Assembly: GCF_026913205.2 (NCBI RefSeq)
Contig: NZ_CP168151.1
Location: forward strand, 806,001 to 870,000
Direction of reading: 5' to 3'
Origin: Lentilactobacillus sp. SPB1-3
Lineage (GTDB): Bacteria > Bacillota > Bacilli > Lactobacillales > Lactobacillaceae
DNA: 64,000 nucleotides
Shown piece after piece: positions 55,742-64,000 of the stretch; the first letter of the stretch is position 1, and every line of letters starts with the position of its first letter. A program made the position numbers and the translations under genes. The notes under the pieces were generated by a model. That model made no database searches and was not told where the DNA came from. It saw only the letters and a program-made list of their open reading frames with translations.

Positions 55742-56373
55742 AAAATTTGCCACCTTTTAAATAAAATATATACTAAATTAATCGTCAATAAACCAACACA
55801 ATAACCGGCTAAGACATCACTTGGATAATGGACCCCTAAATAAACTCTGGAATAACCAATGATTAAAATAAACAAACTTAGTAATAATACTGCCGTCATT
55901 GTGGCGATATTCCGCCGCCAATGGTTATTGATTAATATTATTAATGATCCAGCAAGCATAATACTGATCATGGCATGCCCACTTGGAAAGCTGGTTGAGT
56001 GAACCGTTACTAAGTGGTGGATTGATGGGCGAGGGCGATTGATCAATAGTTTTAAGCCAACATTCATTGGATATGACAGTAACATACTATTGACGGTGAC
56101 AAACAGTGCTGCTCCTAGTTGTTTAAAAGCTAGGAGGCCTACGATAATCACAAGAATAATCACTAGAGATGACTTACTACCCATTAAATTCGTTACGTGA
56201 ATCATAATTGAAGTTTGTGTTGGATTGATTCCAGAACGAATCCAAGCTTGAACTTGCTCGTCAGTATGTTGCAATGGTGAGAAATGGCCAACGACCATCC
56301 AAGCCAAAATTAAGAAGATAACTAAACTTATGTAAATTACTATTTTTTGGTTACGATAATTCGTTTTGTTCAT
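55738..56373 (-). CDS. PAP2 family membrane phosphatase
   Basis: 211 residues, six membrane segments. The three phosphatase signatures are KLLINRPRP, PSGHAM and SRVYLGVHYPSDV. Members dephosphorylate undecaprenyl pyrophosphate or phosphatidylglycerophosphate, so a lipid-carrier recycling role is likely. AAGAAGGGTCG precedes the ATG. It is translationally coupled to mnmM. Confidence 0.92.
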   Translation of the reverse strand: MNKTNYRNQKIVIYISLVIFLILAWMVVGHFSPLQHTDEQVQAWIRSGINPTQTSIMIHVTNLMGSKSSLVIILVIIVGLLAFKQLGAALFVTVNSMLLSYPMNVGLKLLINRPRPSIHHLVTVHSTSFPSGHAMISIMLAGSLIILINNHWRRNIATMTAVLLLSLFILIIGYSRVYLGVHYPSDVLAGYCVGLLTINLVYILFKRWQIL

Positions 56374-56422
56374 TTATGCGACCCTTCTTTAACAATGTTA
56401 ATTAAAGTATATCATTGGAAAG

Positions 56423-56451
56423 TTGCTTTTTCTTGAATGATTTGATAGCAT
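56423..56451 (+). promoter_or_regulatory. Predicted promoter of the leuS leader
   Basis: -35 TTGCTT, 17 bp, -10 TAGCAT; predicted start about 56458. Confidence 0.45.
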
Positions 56452-56457
56452 TAATGT

Positions 56458-56717
56458 CAGCAATTTTAATTTTCAAAATGATGAAGCGAATTAGTAACTA
56501 GTCAACTTTACTTCAGAAATCAAGTGGTTAATGTGAACTTGAAGAGTCAGCTAGCGAACTCATCGTGGAATGGTTAATTGAACTCAAGTAAACTAACCCG
56601 GTAGCACCGTTACAGCTTAAGAGTGTCCCTTACTTAGTAGGGGGAACATAGGTGGTACCGCGATAACTCGCCCTATAATAAGTCAGTGAAGACTGAATTT
56701 GTTATGGGGCTTTTTTG
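56458..56717 (+). promoter_or_regulatory. T-box leader of leuS (Leu, specifier CTC)
   Basis: Stem I starts GATGAAGCGAATTAGTA (56479 onwards, with the AGTA bulge) and closes with GAACTCATC; the specifier CTC at 56559-56561 sits in the usual GAA-NNN-A context and encodes Leu. The T-box AGGTGGTACCGCG is at 56650-56662. The competing terminator is GCCCTATAATAAGTCAG / CTGAATTTGTTATGGGGC with T6 (56669-56717). Confidence 0.92.
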
Positions 56718-56752
56718 TTAAAAAATTGCAGATAATCAGGAGGATAAAATTT

Positions 56753-59173
56753 ATGGCATATAACCACGATGTGATTGAACGTAAGTGGCAACACTACTGG
56801 AACGAAAACAAGACGTTTAAGGCGTCTGATTCAATGGATAAGGAAAAGTACTATGTCTTAGACATGTTTCCTTACCCATCTGGTCAAGGCTTGCACGTAG
56901 GCCATCCTGAAGGATATACGGCAACCGATATTATGGCCAGAATGAAAAGAATGCAGGGCAAGAATGTGCTTCATCCAATGGGATGGGATGCATTTGGTCT
57001 ACCTGCTGAACAATATGCATTAAAGACTGGACATAATCCTCGTGATTTTACAGCTCAAAACGTCAAAAACTTTAAACGACAAATTAAGTCACTTGGTTTT
57101 TCATATGACTGGGATCGAGAAGTTAACACTACTGATCCTGAATACTACAAGTGGACTCAATGGATTTTTGAACAACTATACAAAAAAGGTTTAGCTTACG
57201 AAGACGAAATCGAAGTCAACTGGGCTCCTGATTTTATGGGTGGAACCGTTGTTTCTAACGAAGAAGTTATCGATGGTAAGACAGAGCGTGGTGGCTACCC
57301 AGTTTACCGTGTCCCAATGAGACAATGGGTATTGAAGATCACTGCCTATGCCGATCGCTTGATCGATGATCTTGATGACCTAGACTGGCCTGAAAGTATC
57401 AAAGAGCAACAAAGAAACTGGATTGGTCGCTCAAAGGGTGCCAGTGTCTTCTTTGATGTTGCCGGACATGACGGCGAAAAAATCGAAGTGTTCACTACTA
57501 GACCAGATACTTTATTTGGTGCAACATACATGGTGCTTTCACCAGAACATGAAATAGTTTCCAAAATCGTTACTGACGATCAACGTGCGGTTGTTGAAGC
57601 TTATCAAGAAGAAGTATCTAGAAAATCTGATCTTGAAAGAACTGATCTTAACAAGGACAAAAGTGGTGTCTTCACTGGTGCTTATGGTATTAACCCAATC
57701 AATGGTAAGCAAGTACCAATCTGGATCGGTGATTACGTGCTTTCTTCATATGGAACTGGTGCCATCATGGCCGTTCCTGCGCATGATGACCGAGACTATG
57801 AATTTGCTAAGAAATTTGATTTACCAATCGTTCCAGTAATTGAAGGTGGCGACGTTGAAGAAGCTGCTTATACTGGAGATGGTACACATATTAATTCTGA
57901 CTTCTTGAATGGCTTGAACAAAGAAGATGCTATTAAAAAAGCTATCGATTGGTTAACTGACAAAGGTTATGGTAGCGAGAAGATCAATTACCGTCTTCGT
58001 GACTGGATTTTCTCACGTCAACGTTACTGGGGTGAACCAATTCCAGTAATTCACTGGGAAGATGGCGAAACTACTTTAGTTCCTGAAGACGAATTACCAT
58101 TGAAGTTACCAAAGGCTAAGAACATTGAACCTTCTGGTAGTGGTGAGAGTCCACTTGCTAATATTGACGACTGGGTTAATGTTGTCGATGAAAACGGTCG
58201 TAAGGGTAAACGAGAAACTAACACTATGCCACAATGGGCAGGTAGTTCTTGGTACTTCTTACGCTACATCGATCCAACTAACAAAGATGCTTTAGCCGAC
58301 TATGACAAGCTTAAGTATTGGTCACCAGTTGACTTGTATGTTGGTGGTGCCGAACATGCCGTGCTTCACTTGCTTTACGCTCGTTTCTGGCACAAGTTCT
58401 TATACGATCTTGGAGTAGTACCAACTAAGGAACCGTTCCAAAAGTTAGTTAACCAAGGTATGATCCTAGGAACCAACCATGAAAAGATGTCTAAATCAAA
58501 GGGTAACGTTATCAATCCCGATGAAATCGTTGAAAGCTACGGTGCTGATACGCTTAGAGTTTATGAAATGTTCATGGGTCCTTTAGATGCATCTAAACCA
58601 TGGAGTACTGAAGGAATCAAGGGAGCTCACCATTGGTTAGATAGAGTATGGCGTTTAATGATTGATGAAAATAATCATTTACGTGATCGCGTTACAACTA
58701 TCAACGATGGTTCATTATCAAAGATTTACAATCAAACTGTAAAGATTGTTTCTGACGATTTTGAAAACATGCGCTTTAATGTTGGTATTTCTCAAATGAT
58801 GGTATTTGTTAACGAGGCATACAAGGTGGATGCTTTGCCAATCGAATACCTTGAAGGATTTGTGAAATTACTTGCCCCAGTTGCTCCACATATCGCTGAA
58901 GAGCTTTGGAGTCTAATGGGACATGATGATACAATTTCTTACTCTGAATGGCCAACTTATGATGAGAATGAATTAGTTGAAGATACCATTCAAATGGTCG
59001 TTCAAGTTAATGGTAAAGTTCGTGCCCATATTGAAGTTGCCAGTGATGAAGATCAAGATAAGGTCAAAGAAATTGCTTTATCTGATGAAAAAGTTAAAGA
59101 ATTTACTGATGGTAAGACAGTACGTAAAGTAATTGTTGTACCAAACAAAATTGTTAATATCGTTGCTAACTAA
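56753..59173 (+). CDS. leuS: Leucyl-tRNA synthetase
   Basis: Class I synthetase, 806 residues. The HIGH-type motif is LHVGHPEGY near residue 47 and the KMSKS motif is EKMSKSKGN near residue 579. The CP1 editing domain (about 225-415) has [18 protein letters not shown] 56753 follows CAGGAGGATA; the frame extends into the T-box terminator and is not the start. Controlled by the leucine T-box upstream. Confidence 0.98.
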   Translation: MAYNHDVIERKWQHYWNENKTFKASDSMDKEKYYVLDMFPYPSGQGLHVGHPEGYTATDIMARMKRMQGKNVLHPMGWDAFGLPAEQYALKTGHNPRDFTAQNVKNFKRQIKSLGFSYDWDREVNTTDPEYYKWTQWIFEQLYKKGLAYEDEIEVNWAPDFMGGTVVSNEEVIDGKTERGGYPVYRVPMRQWVLKITAYADRLIDDLDDLDWPESIKEQQRNWIGRSKGASVFFDVAGHDGEKIEVFTTRPDTLFGATYMVLSPEHEIVSKIVTDDQRAVVEAYQEEVSRKSDLERTDLNKDKSGVFTGAYGINPINGKQVPIWIGDYVLSSYGTGAIMAVPAHDDRDYEFAKKFDLPIVPVIEGGDVEEAAYTGDGTHINSDFLNGLNKEDAIKKAIDWLTDKGYGSEKINYRLRDWIFSRQRYWGEPIPVIHWEDGETTLVPEDELPLKLPKAKNIEPSGSGESPLANIDDWVNVVDENGRKGKRETNTMPQWAGSSWYFLRYIDPTNKDALADYDKLKYWSPVDLYVGGAEHAVLHLLYARFWHKFLYDLGVVPTKEPFQKLVNQGMILGTNHEKMSKSKGNVINPDEIVESYGADTLRVYEMFMGPLDASKPWSTEGIKGAHHWLDRVWRLMIDENNHLRDRVTTINDGSLSKIYNQTVKIVSDDFENMRFNVGISQMMVFVNEAYKVDALPIEYLEGFVKLLAPVAPHIAEELWSLMGHDDTISYSEWPTYDENELVEDTIQMVVQVNGKVRAHIEVASDEDQDKVKEIALSDEKVKEFTDGKTVRKVIVVPNKIVNIVAN

Positions 59174-59176
59174 TAA

Positions 59177-59213
59177 AAAAGAACCTTGAGAATTCTCTCG
59201 AGGTTCTTTTTTT
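59177..59213. terminator. Bidirectional terminator after leuS
   Basis: Stem AAAGAACCTTGAGA / TCTCGAGGTTCTTT with T9. Confidence 0.85.
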
Positions 59214-60170
59214 TTATTGCTGTAAGTCGTTAGGCGCTCCAGGTTGATAATTCTTGGCCCAAATAAATTCAGTTAATTGGCGATTAACGGCTAAGTTATT
59301 ATCATGAAGAGCGGAATGTTGTGACTTGGCACCAAATGATTCAAATGTTTGATAGAAGTTGACTTTGTCTCTCAAAATATATCGTAGTGATAGTGCTGAG
59401 GTCGCAGTTACGACACCGTCTGAATTTGAGCCATCACCAATGTTGCCAAAGATATTAAGGACTCGCACTTGATGAGGAAAATTATTGCGTAGCCTGTACA
59501 GTTTCTTGTATTCAGGATGAATGATCTTGGGACGGCCATCTGCTAACAACCGGTTTTGGTTGGGCTTATCGTCCCACAAAGTCTTAAGTGGACCCGAAGT
59601 CGGTTGATTAGCCTTGTGATTATCGATGATGCCATCATATGGACCAGCGATCAGACACATTTTTTGGGTTCTCGGAAGGTCACTTTGATTGCCGTTTAAT
59701 AAGTTGTAGTACACGGCAGCGTAAGCACCCATGGAGTGACCAACAAAGTTTAAATTATTCACATGGTATTTTGCCTTTAATAATTTACAGACTTTAGTTA
59801 GCCAGTGAGCATATTGAACTTCGCCGGCACGATTATTGTCAAATTGCAACATGATGATTGGATTGCGCATCCATTTTTTGATGTCTCCCGTGACGAGAAT
59901 CTTACCATTGGAACGAACTCTGATGATCATCCGTTTTCTAGCCACTCCACGCACCTCAGCAGAAGTTACCATATCACGTTCAGCCATTAAACTACTAGAC
60001 CAACCGTGAATAAATATTGTCGGCGTATTGTTGCTAACAAAACCATTGTCAGGAGCCTTTAATTCCTGAGGACGGGAATGCCAGAGCGCAAAGACGGAGA
60101 TGACAATTATAATTATTCCAATGATGAAGTATAGGAAACGAAAGCTAATAAAACGGAATTTTTCGAACAT
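59214..60170 (-). CDS. Membrane-anchored DUF915 alpha/beta hydrolase
   Basis: 318 residues. N-terminal membrane anchor (about 10-30), then an alpha/beta hydrolase with oxyanion start PTIFIHGWSSS, nucleophile elbow GHSMGA (near residue 146), acid in DGSNSDGVV and a His in SQHSALHDN; this matches the DUF915 family. The active site faces outside. The ATG follows the acyltransferase stop by one base, so translation is coupled. Substrate unknown; esters of wall polymers are an inference from the partner. Confidence 0.85.
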   Translation of the reverse strand: MFEKFRFISFRFLYFIIGIIIIVISVFALWHSRPQELKAPDNGFVSNNTPTIFIHGWSSSLMAERDMVTSAEVRGVARKRMIIRVRSNGKILVTGDIKKWMRNPIIMLQFDNNRAGEVQYAHWLTKVCKLLKAKYHVNNLNFVGHSMGAYAAVYYNLLNGNQSDLPRTQKMCLIAGPYDGIIDNHKANQPTSGPLKTLWDDKPNQNRLLADGRPKIIHPEYKKLYRLRNNFPHQVRVLNIFGNIGDGSNSDGVVTATSALSLRYILRDKVNFYQTFESFGAKSQHSALHDNNLAVNRQLTEFIWAKNYQPGAPNDLQQ

Positions 60171-60171
60171 A

Positions 60172-61212
60172 TTATTCTCTTGCCACCTTGTTCATTCTTG
60201 ATAATCTAATTCGATTTAGGAAATACATGTAAATATACGACAGGATAAAGGATACTGCAAGAGCAATTATAGTTCTGATGTATGGAGATGAAACACCTAG
60301 ATTTCCCGAAACATCAAGGAGAATTTTGTGCAGATACATAATTCCTAGGGTTTGTTGGCCAAGGACTTGTAATCCGTGGACAATAAATTGTGGACAGTAT
60401 TCTGATAGATAGTAACAGAATCCAAATACTACTAGACATACTAAGATTGGAATGATGGCTACGTAAGAAACCCTGGATAAAGCAATATGATGATATGAAG
60501 CATGGATTAACCGTGATTTTAAGAAAAAACCGAAGTTGAATCTATCAGTGTATTGCATGAATACTAACCACAGAGTAATCATTGTTGCAGGAATCAAGAA
60601 CCATAAATTTTTGACAATTTGTTGGATATTCTTGAAGTATAAATATCCAAACAAGACAAAGAACGTTACAATCAAAACTACATCAAAATCCCATGGAGTA
60701 TATTTCCAATTGAGAAAATGAATATGCTTATAACTAGTCCCGACGATTAATGATAGAAAACCAACGATAATCAAGAATTCTCTTTTTTGAATGTATGTAA
60801 TTAGGAATGTGACAAATAATATCGTTAACAGATACACGTTAATATACCAAAATACACTGGTGTAATGGTTTAAAGTCTGACCACCATAAACTAGACGCAC
60901 GAAATAAAACAAGGTATATTTCCATGATTCGTTACGCAGAAAGTGGGAAACCATAATTACTAACGTTCCACAAAACGCATAAGATATTAATAGGGGATAG
61001 ATCCGCTTTTTAAAGAATTCAGGCCAGTGTCCAGGCTTGACTGGTTTTAAGAAGAAGCCACCCATGATAAAGAAGATTGGCATATGCCACCAATACAAAG
61101 TATGAAAAAGTGTGCCATGATAGGTTAACGAATGACCCAACACCACGGCGATAATTCCAATTGCCTTGGCAACATCGATCCATTCAATCCGTTTCTTGCT
61201 CAAGATATTCAC
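60172..61212 (-). CDS. Acyltransferase 3 family membrane protein
   Basis: 346 residues with about ten membrane helices. The N-terminal RIEWIDVAKAIGIIAVVLGHSLTYHG carries the family His, and HMPIFFIMGGFFLKP follows. There is no C-terminal SGNH domain, unlike OatA, so transfer to the final acceptor would need another protein. GAGGTGAAT precedes the ATG. It forms an operon with the DUF915 hydrolase. Confidence 0.88.
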   Translation of the reverse strand: MNILSKKRIEWIDVAKAIGIIAVVLGHSLTYHGTLFHTLYWWHMPIFFIMGGFFLKPVKPGHWPEFFKKRIYPLLISYAFCGTLVIMVSHFLRNESWKYTLFYFVRLVYGGQTLNHYTSVFWYINVYLLTILFVTFLITYIQKREFLIIVGFLSLIVGTSYKHIHFLNWKYTPWDFDVVLIVTFFVLFGYLYFKNIQQIVKNLWFLIPATMITLWLVFMQYTDRFNFGFFLKSRLIHASYHHIALSRVSYVAIIPILVCLVVFGFCYYLSEYCPQFIVHGLQVLGQQTLGIMYLHKILLDVSGNLGVSSPYIRTIIALAVSFILSYIYMYFLNRIRLSRMNKVARE

Positions 61213-61411
61213 CTCAATAAATTTAATGTCAAAAATGACCTATTAATAATATTTTAGAGCATTTACTAATTTTAATACAATACTTTTTTATTACAGATAA
61301 AACTTAGTTAATAAAGATTTATAAATACATTCAATGAAAGATTGATAATAATTCATTTCTTGATAAAATAGTACGAGTGTATTAAATCGATGAAAGTGGG
61401 ATTTTTAAAAA

Positions 61412-63061
61412 ATGAATGAGATTGATAATTCTCAAGGAGATGCTTCTAGAGATAAAATGCTATCTGGTTCAGCATGGATGACAGCCGGCAGTATTTTTTC
61501 TAGAATTCTAGGAGCAATTTACATAATACCTTGGCGTCAATGGTTCGGTGAATATTTCTATCGTGGAAATGCTTTGTATGGTTTCGGATATAACATCTAT
61601 AGTTTTGTGTTGATCGTGGCAATCGCCGGAATCCCTTCAGCAATTGCTAAGCAAGTTTCTCATTACAATGCGATGAACGAATATGGAGTTGGAATTAGAA
61701 TCTATAAACGTGGATTGATTCTTTCCGCGGCGTTAGGAATAATCTCGGCGTTAGTTCTTTATTTTGGGGCACCGTTATTAGATGGTGGTAATGAGAACGT
61801 GGTTCCTGTCCTGCATTCACTAGCATGGGCAGTTTTGATTATTCCGACAATGAGTTTGACTCGTGGCTACTTCCAAGGGTATCAAGAAATGGCTCCTTCA
61901 GCGATTTCGCAATTCGTTGAACAACTAGCCAGAGTTTTGTACATGTTGGCAACAGCCTACATTATCATGGAAGTTATGCATGGTAACTGGATCACTGCAG
62001 TTTCACAATCAACATTTGCGGCCTTCATTGGTGCATTGTTTGGAACTTTGACTTTAGGGTTCTACTATTTAAAACGTAGAAAACACTTTAGAAGCTTAGT
62101 TGCCAATAGTGATAATCAGATTAGAGTATCTCCAAAGCAGTTATATCAAGAGATAATCGCTCAATCCGTTCCGTTCATTATTTTGGGAGCCGGAATTACG
62201 ATCTTTCAATTAATTGATCAATATACTTTCTTTCCAATTATGACCAGTTTAAAAATCTTTACCGCAACTCAGGTTAGTGACTTATTTGCAATGTTTGCTG
62301 CTAACTCAAACAAATTAATTATGATTTCTATTTCGTTGGCATCAGCATTGGCAGTTACTGCTGTGCCACTACTTTCTGAAGCTTTGACCAATAATCGTAA
62401 GGAAGAAATCAAGGCGCAAAACACAAATGTATTATCAATGTTTATGTTTACGATGATTCCTGCTGCCTTGGGAATGGCAGCCATTGCTGGACCACTTAAT
62501 CGAGCCTTTTATGGTATCGAATACCATGGCTTGGCAGCTAACGTCTTAACGGTTTCTTCAATCGTTTCAATTCTGATGGGATTGTTTGTGGTGGCCTCAG
62601 CTGTCATGCAAGGACTTTCAGAAAACAAACGCGCGGTGAAGTATTTCTTCATTGGCACAGCTGTTAAATTAATTGTCCAGTGGCCATGTGTTCATTTCCT
62701 AGGGGTATTTGGTCCGCTAGTTTCTACGGCAATTGGACTTTTAGTAGCGAACTTCTTAATCATTGGTTTTTTAAAAAATCGATTCGGTTATGATATGCCA
62801 CAAATTAGAAGAACTTTAGTTAACGTTGGAATTGCGGCATTAGTAATGTACGTTGTGGCACTCGTAATGGTTTATATTGGCAACATGGTGATGTCATTAT
62901 TCACTGATCCATTTGGTGGCTTGGCCAGCGTGATCGTCGCAGTTATCGCTGCAGTTATTGGTGGTTTTGTCTACGTTTACTTAACGTTAAGAACCAGAAC
63001 TGCCGACTTAGTTCTTGGGGCTAGAAGTAATAGTTTAAGAGCTAAATTAAGAATAAAATAG
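61412..63061 (+). CDS. MurJ/YtgP-like lipid II flippase (MOP superfamily)
   Basis: 549 residues, 14 predicted membrane segments. SAWMTAGSIFSRILGAIYIIPW near the N-terminus, GIPSAIAKQVSHYNA and TRGYFQGYQEMAPSAISQFVEQ are typical of the YtgP/SpoVB branch, which flips lipid II or related oligosaccharide lipids. The ribosome site is weak (GTGGGA, 14 bp). It commonly lies next to leuS in lactobacilli; here two minus-strand genes separate them. Confidence 0.88.
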   Translation: MNEIDNSQGDASRDKMLSGSAWMTAGSIFSRILGAIYIIPWRQWFGEYFYRGNALYGFGYNIYSFVLIVAIAGIPSAIAKQVSHYNAMNEYGVGIRIYKRGLILSAALGIISALVLYFGAPLLDGGNENVVPVLHSLAWAVLIIPTMSLTRGYFQGYQEMAPSAISQFVEQLARVLYMLATAYIIMEVMHGNWITAVSQSTFAAFIGALFGTLTLGFYYLKRRKHFRSLVANSDNQIRVSPKQLYQEIIAQSVPFIILGAGITIFQLIDQYTFFPIMTSLKIFTATQVSDLFAMFAANSNKLIMISISLASALAVTAVPLLSEALTNNRKEEIKAQNTNVLSMFMFTMIPAALGMAAIAGPLNRAFYGIEYHGLAANVLTVSSIVSILMGLFVVASAVMQGLSENKRAVKYFFIGTAVKLIVQWPCVHFLGVFGPLVSTAIGLLVANFLIIGFLKNRFGYDMPQIRRTLVNVGIAALVMYVVALVMVYIGNMVMSLFTDPFGGLASVIVAVIAAVIGGFVYVYLTLRTRTADLVLGARSNSLRAKLRIK

Positions 63062-63067
63062 TTTTAT

Positions 63068-63106
63068 AAAAACACCGAGGCAGTCTTAGCTACCTCGGTG
63101 TTTTTT
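63068..63106. terminator. Bidirectional terminator
   Basis: Stem AAAACACCGAGG / CCTCGGTGTTTT between convergent genes. Confidence 0.88.
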
Positions 63107-63932
63107 AATGTTCATGCTTTTTCATGAATTTGGGTAATGCCATTGAGATTTGGTGAGGCAATACCACGTATTGATTTTTAGCGATTTCGTCAGCCATTGC
63201 ACTGTGAGTATAAACGGCGGCTTCAACAGTCCGCACATCATTACCAAACTGACAGAGAAAGCCCCCGATCATTCCAGCTAATGTATCTCCCATACCTCCA
63301 GTTGCTTGAGCAGGGGTCCCAACAGTATTTTCGGCTGGTTCAGTATTTGGACTATAGACTTGTGTCCTGCTAGATTTAACTACTGCGATGGCATTAAGGC
63401 GATTGGTAGCTTGCTGATTAAGTTCTGGATTTTGTTGTGCGATGGGGATATTTGAAACTCGTTGCCATTCCATTTGGTGAGGAGTTAAAACATTGGTTGA
63501 AGTAGTTGGTAGGGATAAATGTTCCTGTGCCATCAATGTGAGTGCTGAGCCATCCACGACCAATGTTTGTTTATCAGTGACATTTTTAAAAACGGCGGTC
63601 AAAACTTGTTTGCTATTTTCTTCAGTCCCTAAGCCAGGGCCAATGACGATGACATTAGCTTGGCTAACTAATGCCAGCACTTGCGGAAGTTCATTAATAT
63701 CTTGAAACATGGCTTCAGGTACCTGACTATGTAAGCTAACTTGATTAGAATTGTCGGTTACTGTCGTGACTAGACCGGCACCGGAATAAACTGCTGCCAT
63801 GGTGGCCATGATAATTGCACCACCGAAATTGGCGTTGCCACCAATTAATACAATTTTGCCAAAAGTTCCTTTATAACTGTTTACGGGTCGGCTTTTAATG
63901 ATGCTTAAAATGTCTTCAGTAATTTTTTTCAT
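63105..63932 (-). CDS. nnrD: ADP-dependent NAD(P)H-hydrate dehydratase
   Basis: Repairs hydrated NAD(P)H; ribokinase-like fold, 275 residues. Motifs: KGTFGKIVLIGG and GAIIMATMAAVYSGAGLVT near the start, VIGPGLGT, LTPHQMEW and the catalytic/nucleotide loop GTPAQATGGMGDTLAGMIGG. This is the stand-alone dehydratase form; the epimerase NnrE is not fused and not nearby. AGGAGGCATC precedes the ATG. Confidence 0.95.
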   Translation of the reverse strand: MKKITEDILSIIKSRPVNSYKGTFGKIVLIGGNANFGGAIIMATMAAVYSGAGLVTTVTDNSNQVSLHSQVPEAMFQDINELPQVLALVSQANVIVIGPGLGTEENSKQVLTAVFKNVTDKQTLVVDGSALTLMAQEHLSLPTTSTNVLTPHQMEWQRVSNIPIAQQNPELNQQATNRLNAIAVVKSSRTQVYSPNTEPAENTVGTPAQATGGMGDTLAGMIGGFLCQFGNDVRTVEAAVYTHSAMADEIAKNQYVVLPHQISMALPKFMKKHEH

Positions 63933-64000
63933 AATGATGCCTCCTACATTTAAAGTATATCATTTTCGGATTAGATAAATTTAACGGAACCCGTCTGGAT

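Overview
The window looks like a chromosomal segment of a low-GC Gram-positive lactic acid bacterium, most probably Lactobacillaceae. Evidence: AT-rich coding sequence with strong GGAGG ribosome sites and frequent TTG/GTG starts; Firmicute-type regulatory sites (CtsR, LexA/DinR, cre, T-box); an SMK-box (SAM-III) riboswitch before metK, which is typical of Lactobacillales; and the conserved blocks uvrA-rapZ-yvcK-whiA-clpP, gap-pgk-tpi-eno, secG-est-rnr-smpB and cdaA-cdaR-glmM-glmS. I cannot name the species from sequence alone. No transposase, prophage, CRISPR array or replication origin was seen.

Layout. 1-6.5 kb: DNA repair and cell-envelope control (uvrA, rapZ, yvcK, whiA) facing clpP, which has a perfect CtsR operator. 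6.7-9.4 kb: a ring-cleaving-dioxygenase-like VOC protein and an SOS-controlled Y-family polymerase with its YolD-like partner. 9.5-14.1 kb: five tandem paralogous secreted proteins of unknown function with recurring promoter cassettes. 14.3-15.0 kb: two tiny related membrane proteins and tRNA-Arg. 15.0-19.9 kb: glycolytic genes gap, pgk, tpiA and eno, without the usual cggR, but with a cre site and stacked promoters. 19.9-21.7 kb: a secreted MucBP-like repeat protein with a very basic tail, whose ribosome site lies inside a terminator-like hairpin. 21.9-33.8 kb: secG-est-rnr-smpB, ung-pta-tsaE-GNAT, an exonuclease, murB and a Na+/H+ antiporter. 34-39.2 kb: c-di-AMP synthesis (cdaA, cdaR) with glmM and glmS. 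39.4-43.3 kb: two GH73 glucosaminidases, the teichoic-acid exporter ATPase TagH, and a cre-controlled candidate small RNA. 43.4-51.4 kb: tRNA-Asn, LicD, a MarR regulator, a T-box-controlled amino-acid permease with a CorA-like transporter, and two tandem secreted beta-propeller-like proteins. 52.3-64 kb: metK with its riboswitch, an MFS exporter, mnmM/PAP2, leuS with its T-box, an acyltransferase/hydrolase pair, a MurJ-like flippase and nnrD.

A theme is cell-envelope supply and its control. GlmM and GlmS make the UDP-GlcNAc precursor sensed by YvcK/GlmR-type proteins, CdaA/CdaR sets c-di-AMP, MurB and the flippase act in peptidoglycan synthesis, and TagH, LicD, the acyltransferase and two glucosaminidases modify or export wall polymers. 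The most interesting candidates are the promoter-to-terminator small RNA unit with a perfect cre site near 42.87-42.99 kb, the five-member secreted family with a shared N-terminal half and diverging C-terminal halves, the cre/triple-promoter arrangement replacing cggR in front of gap, and the ribosome-site-sequestering hairpin before the MucBP-like gene.
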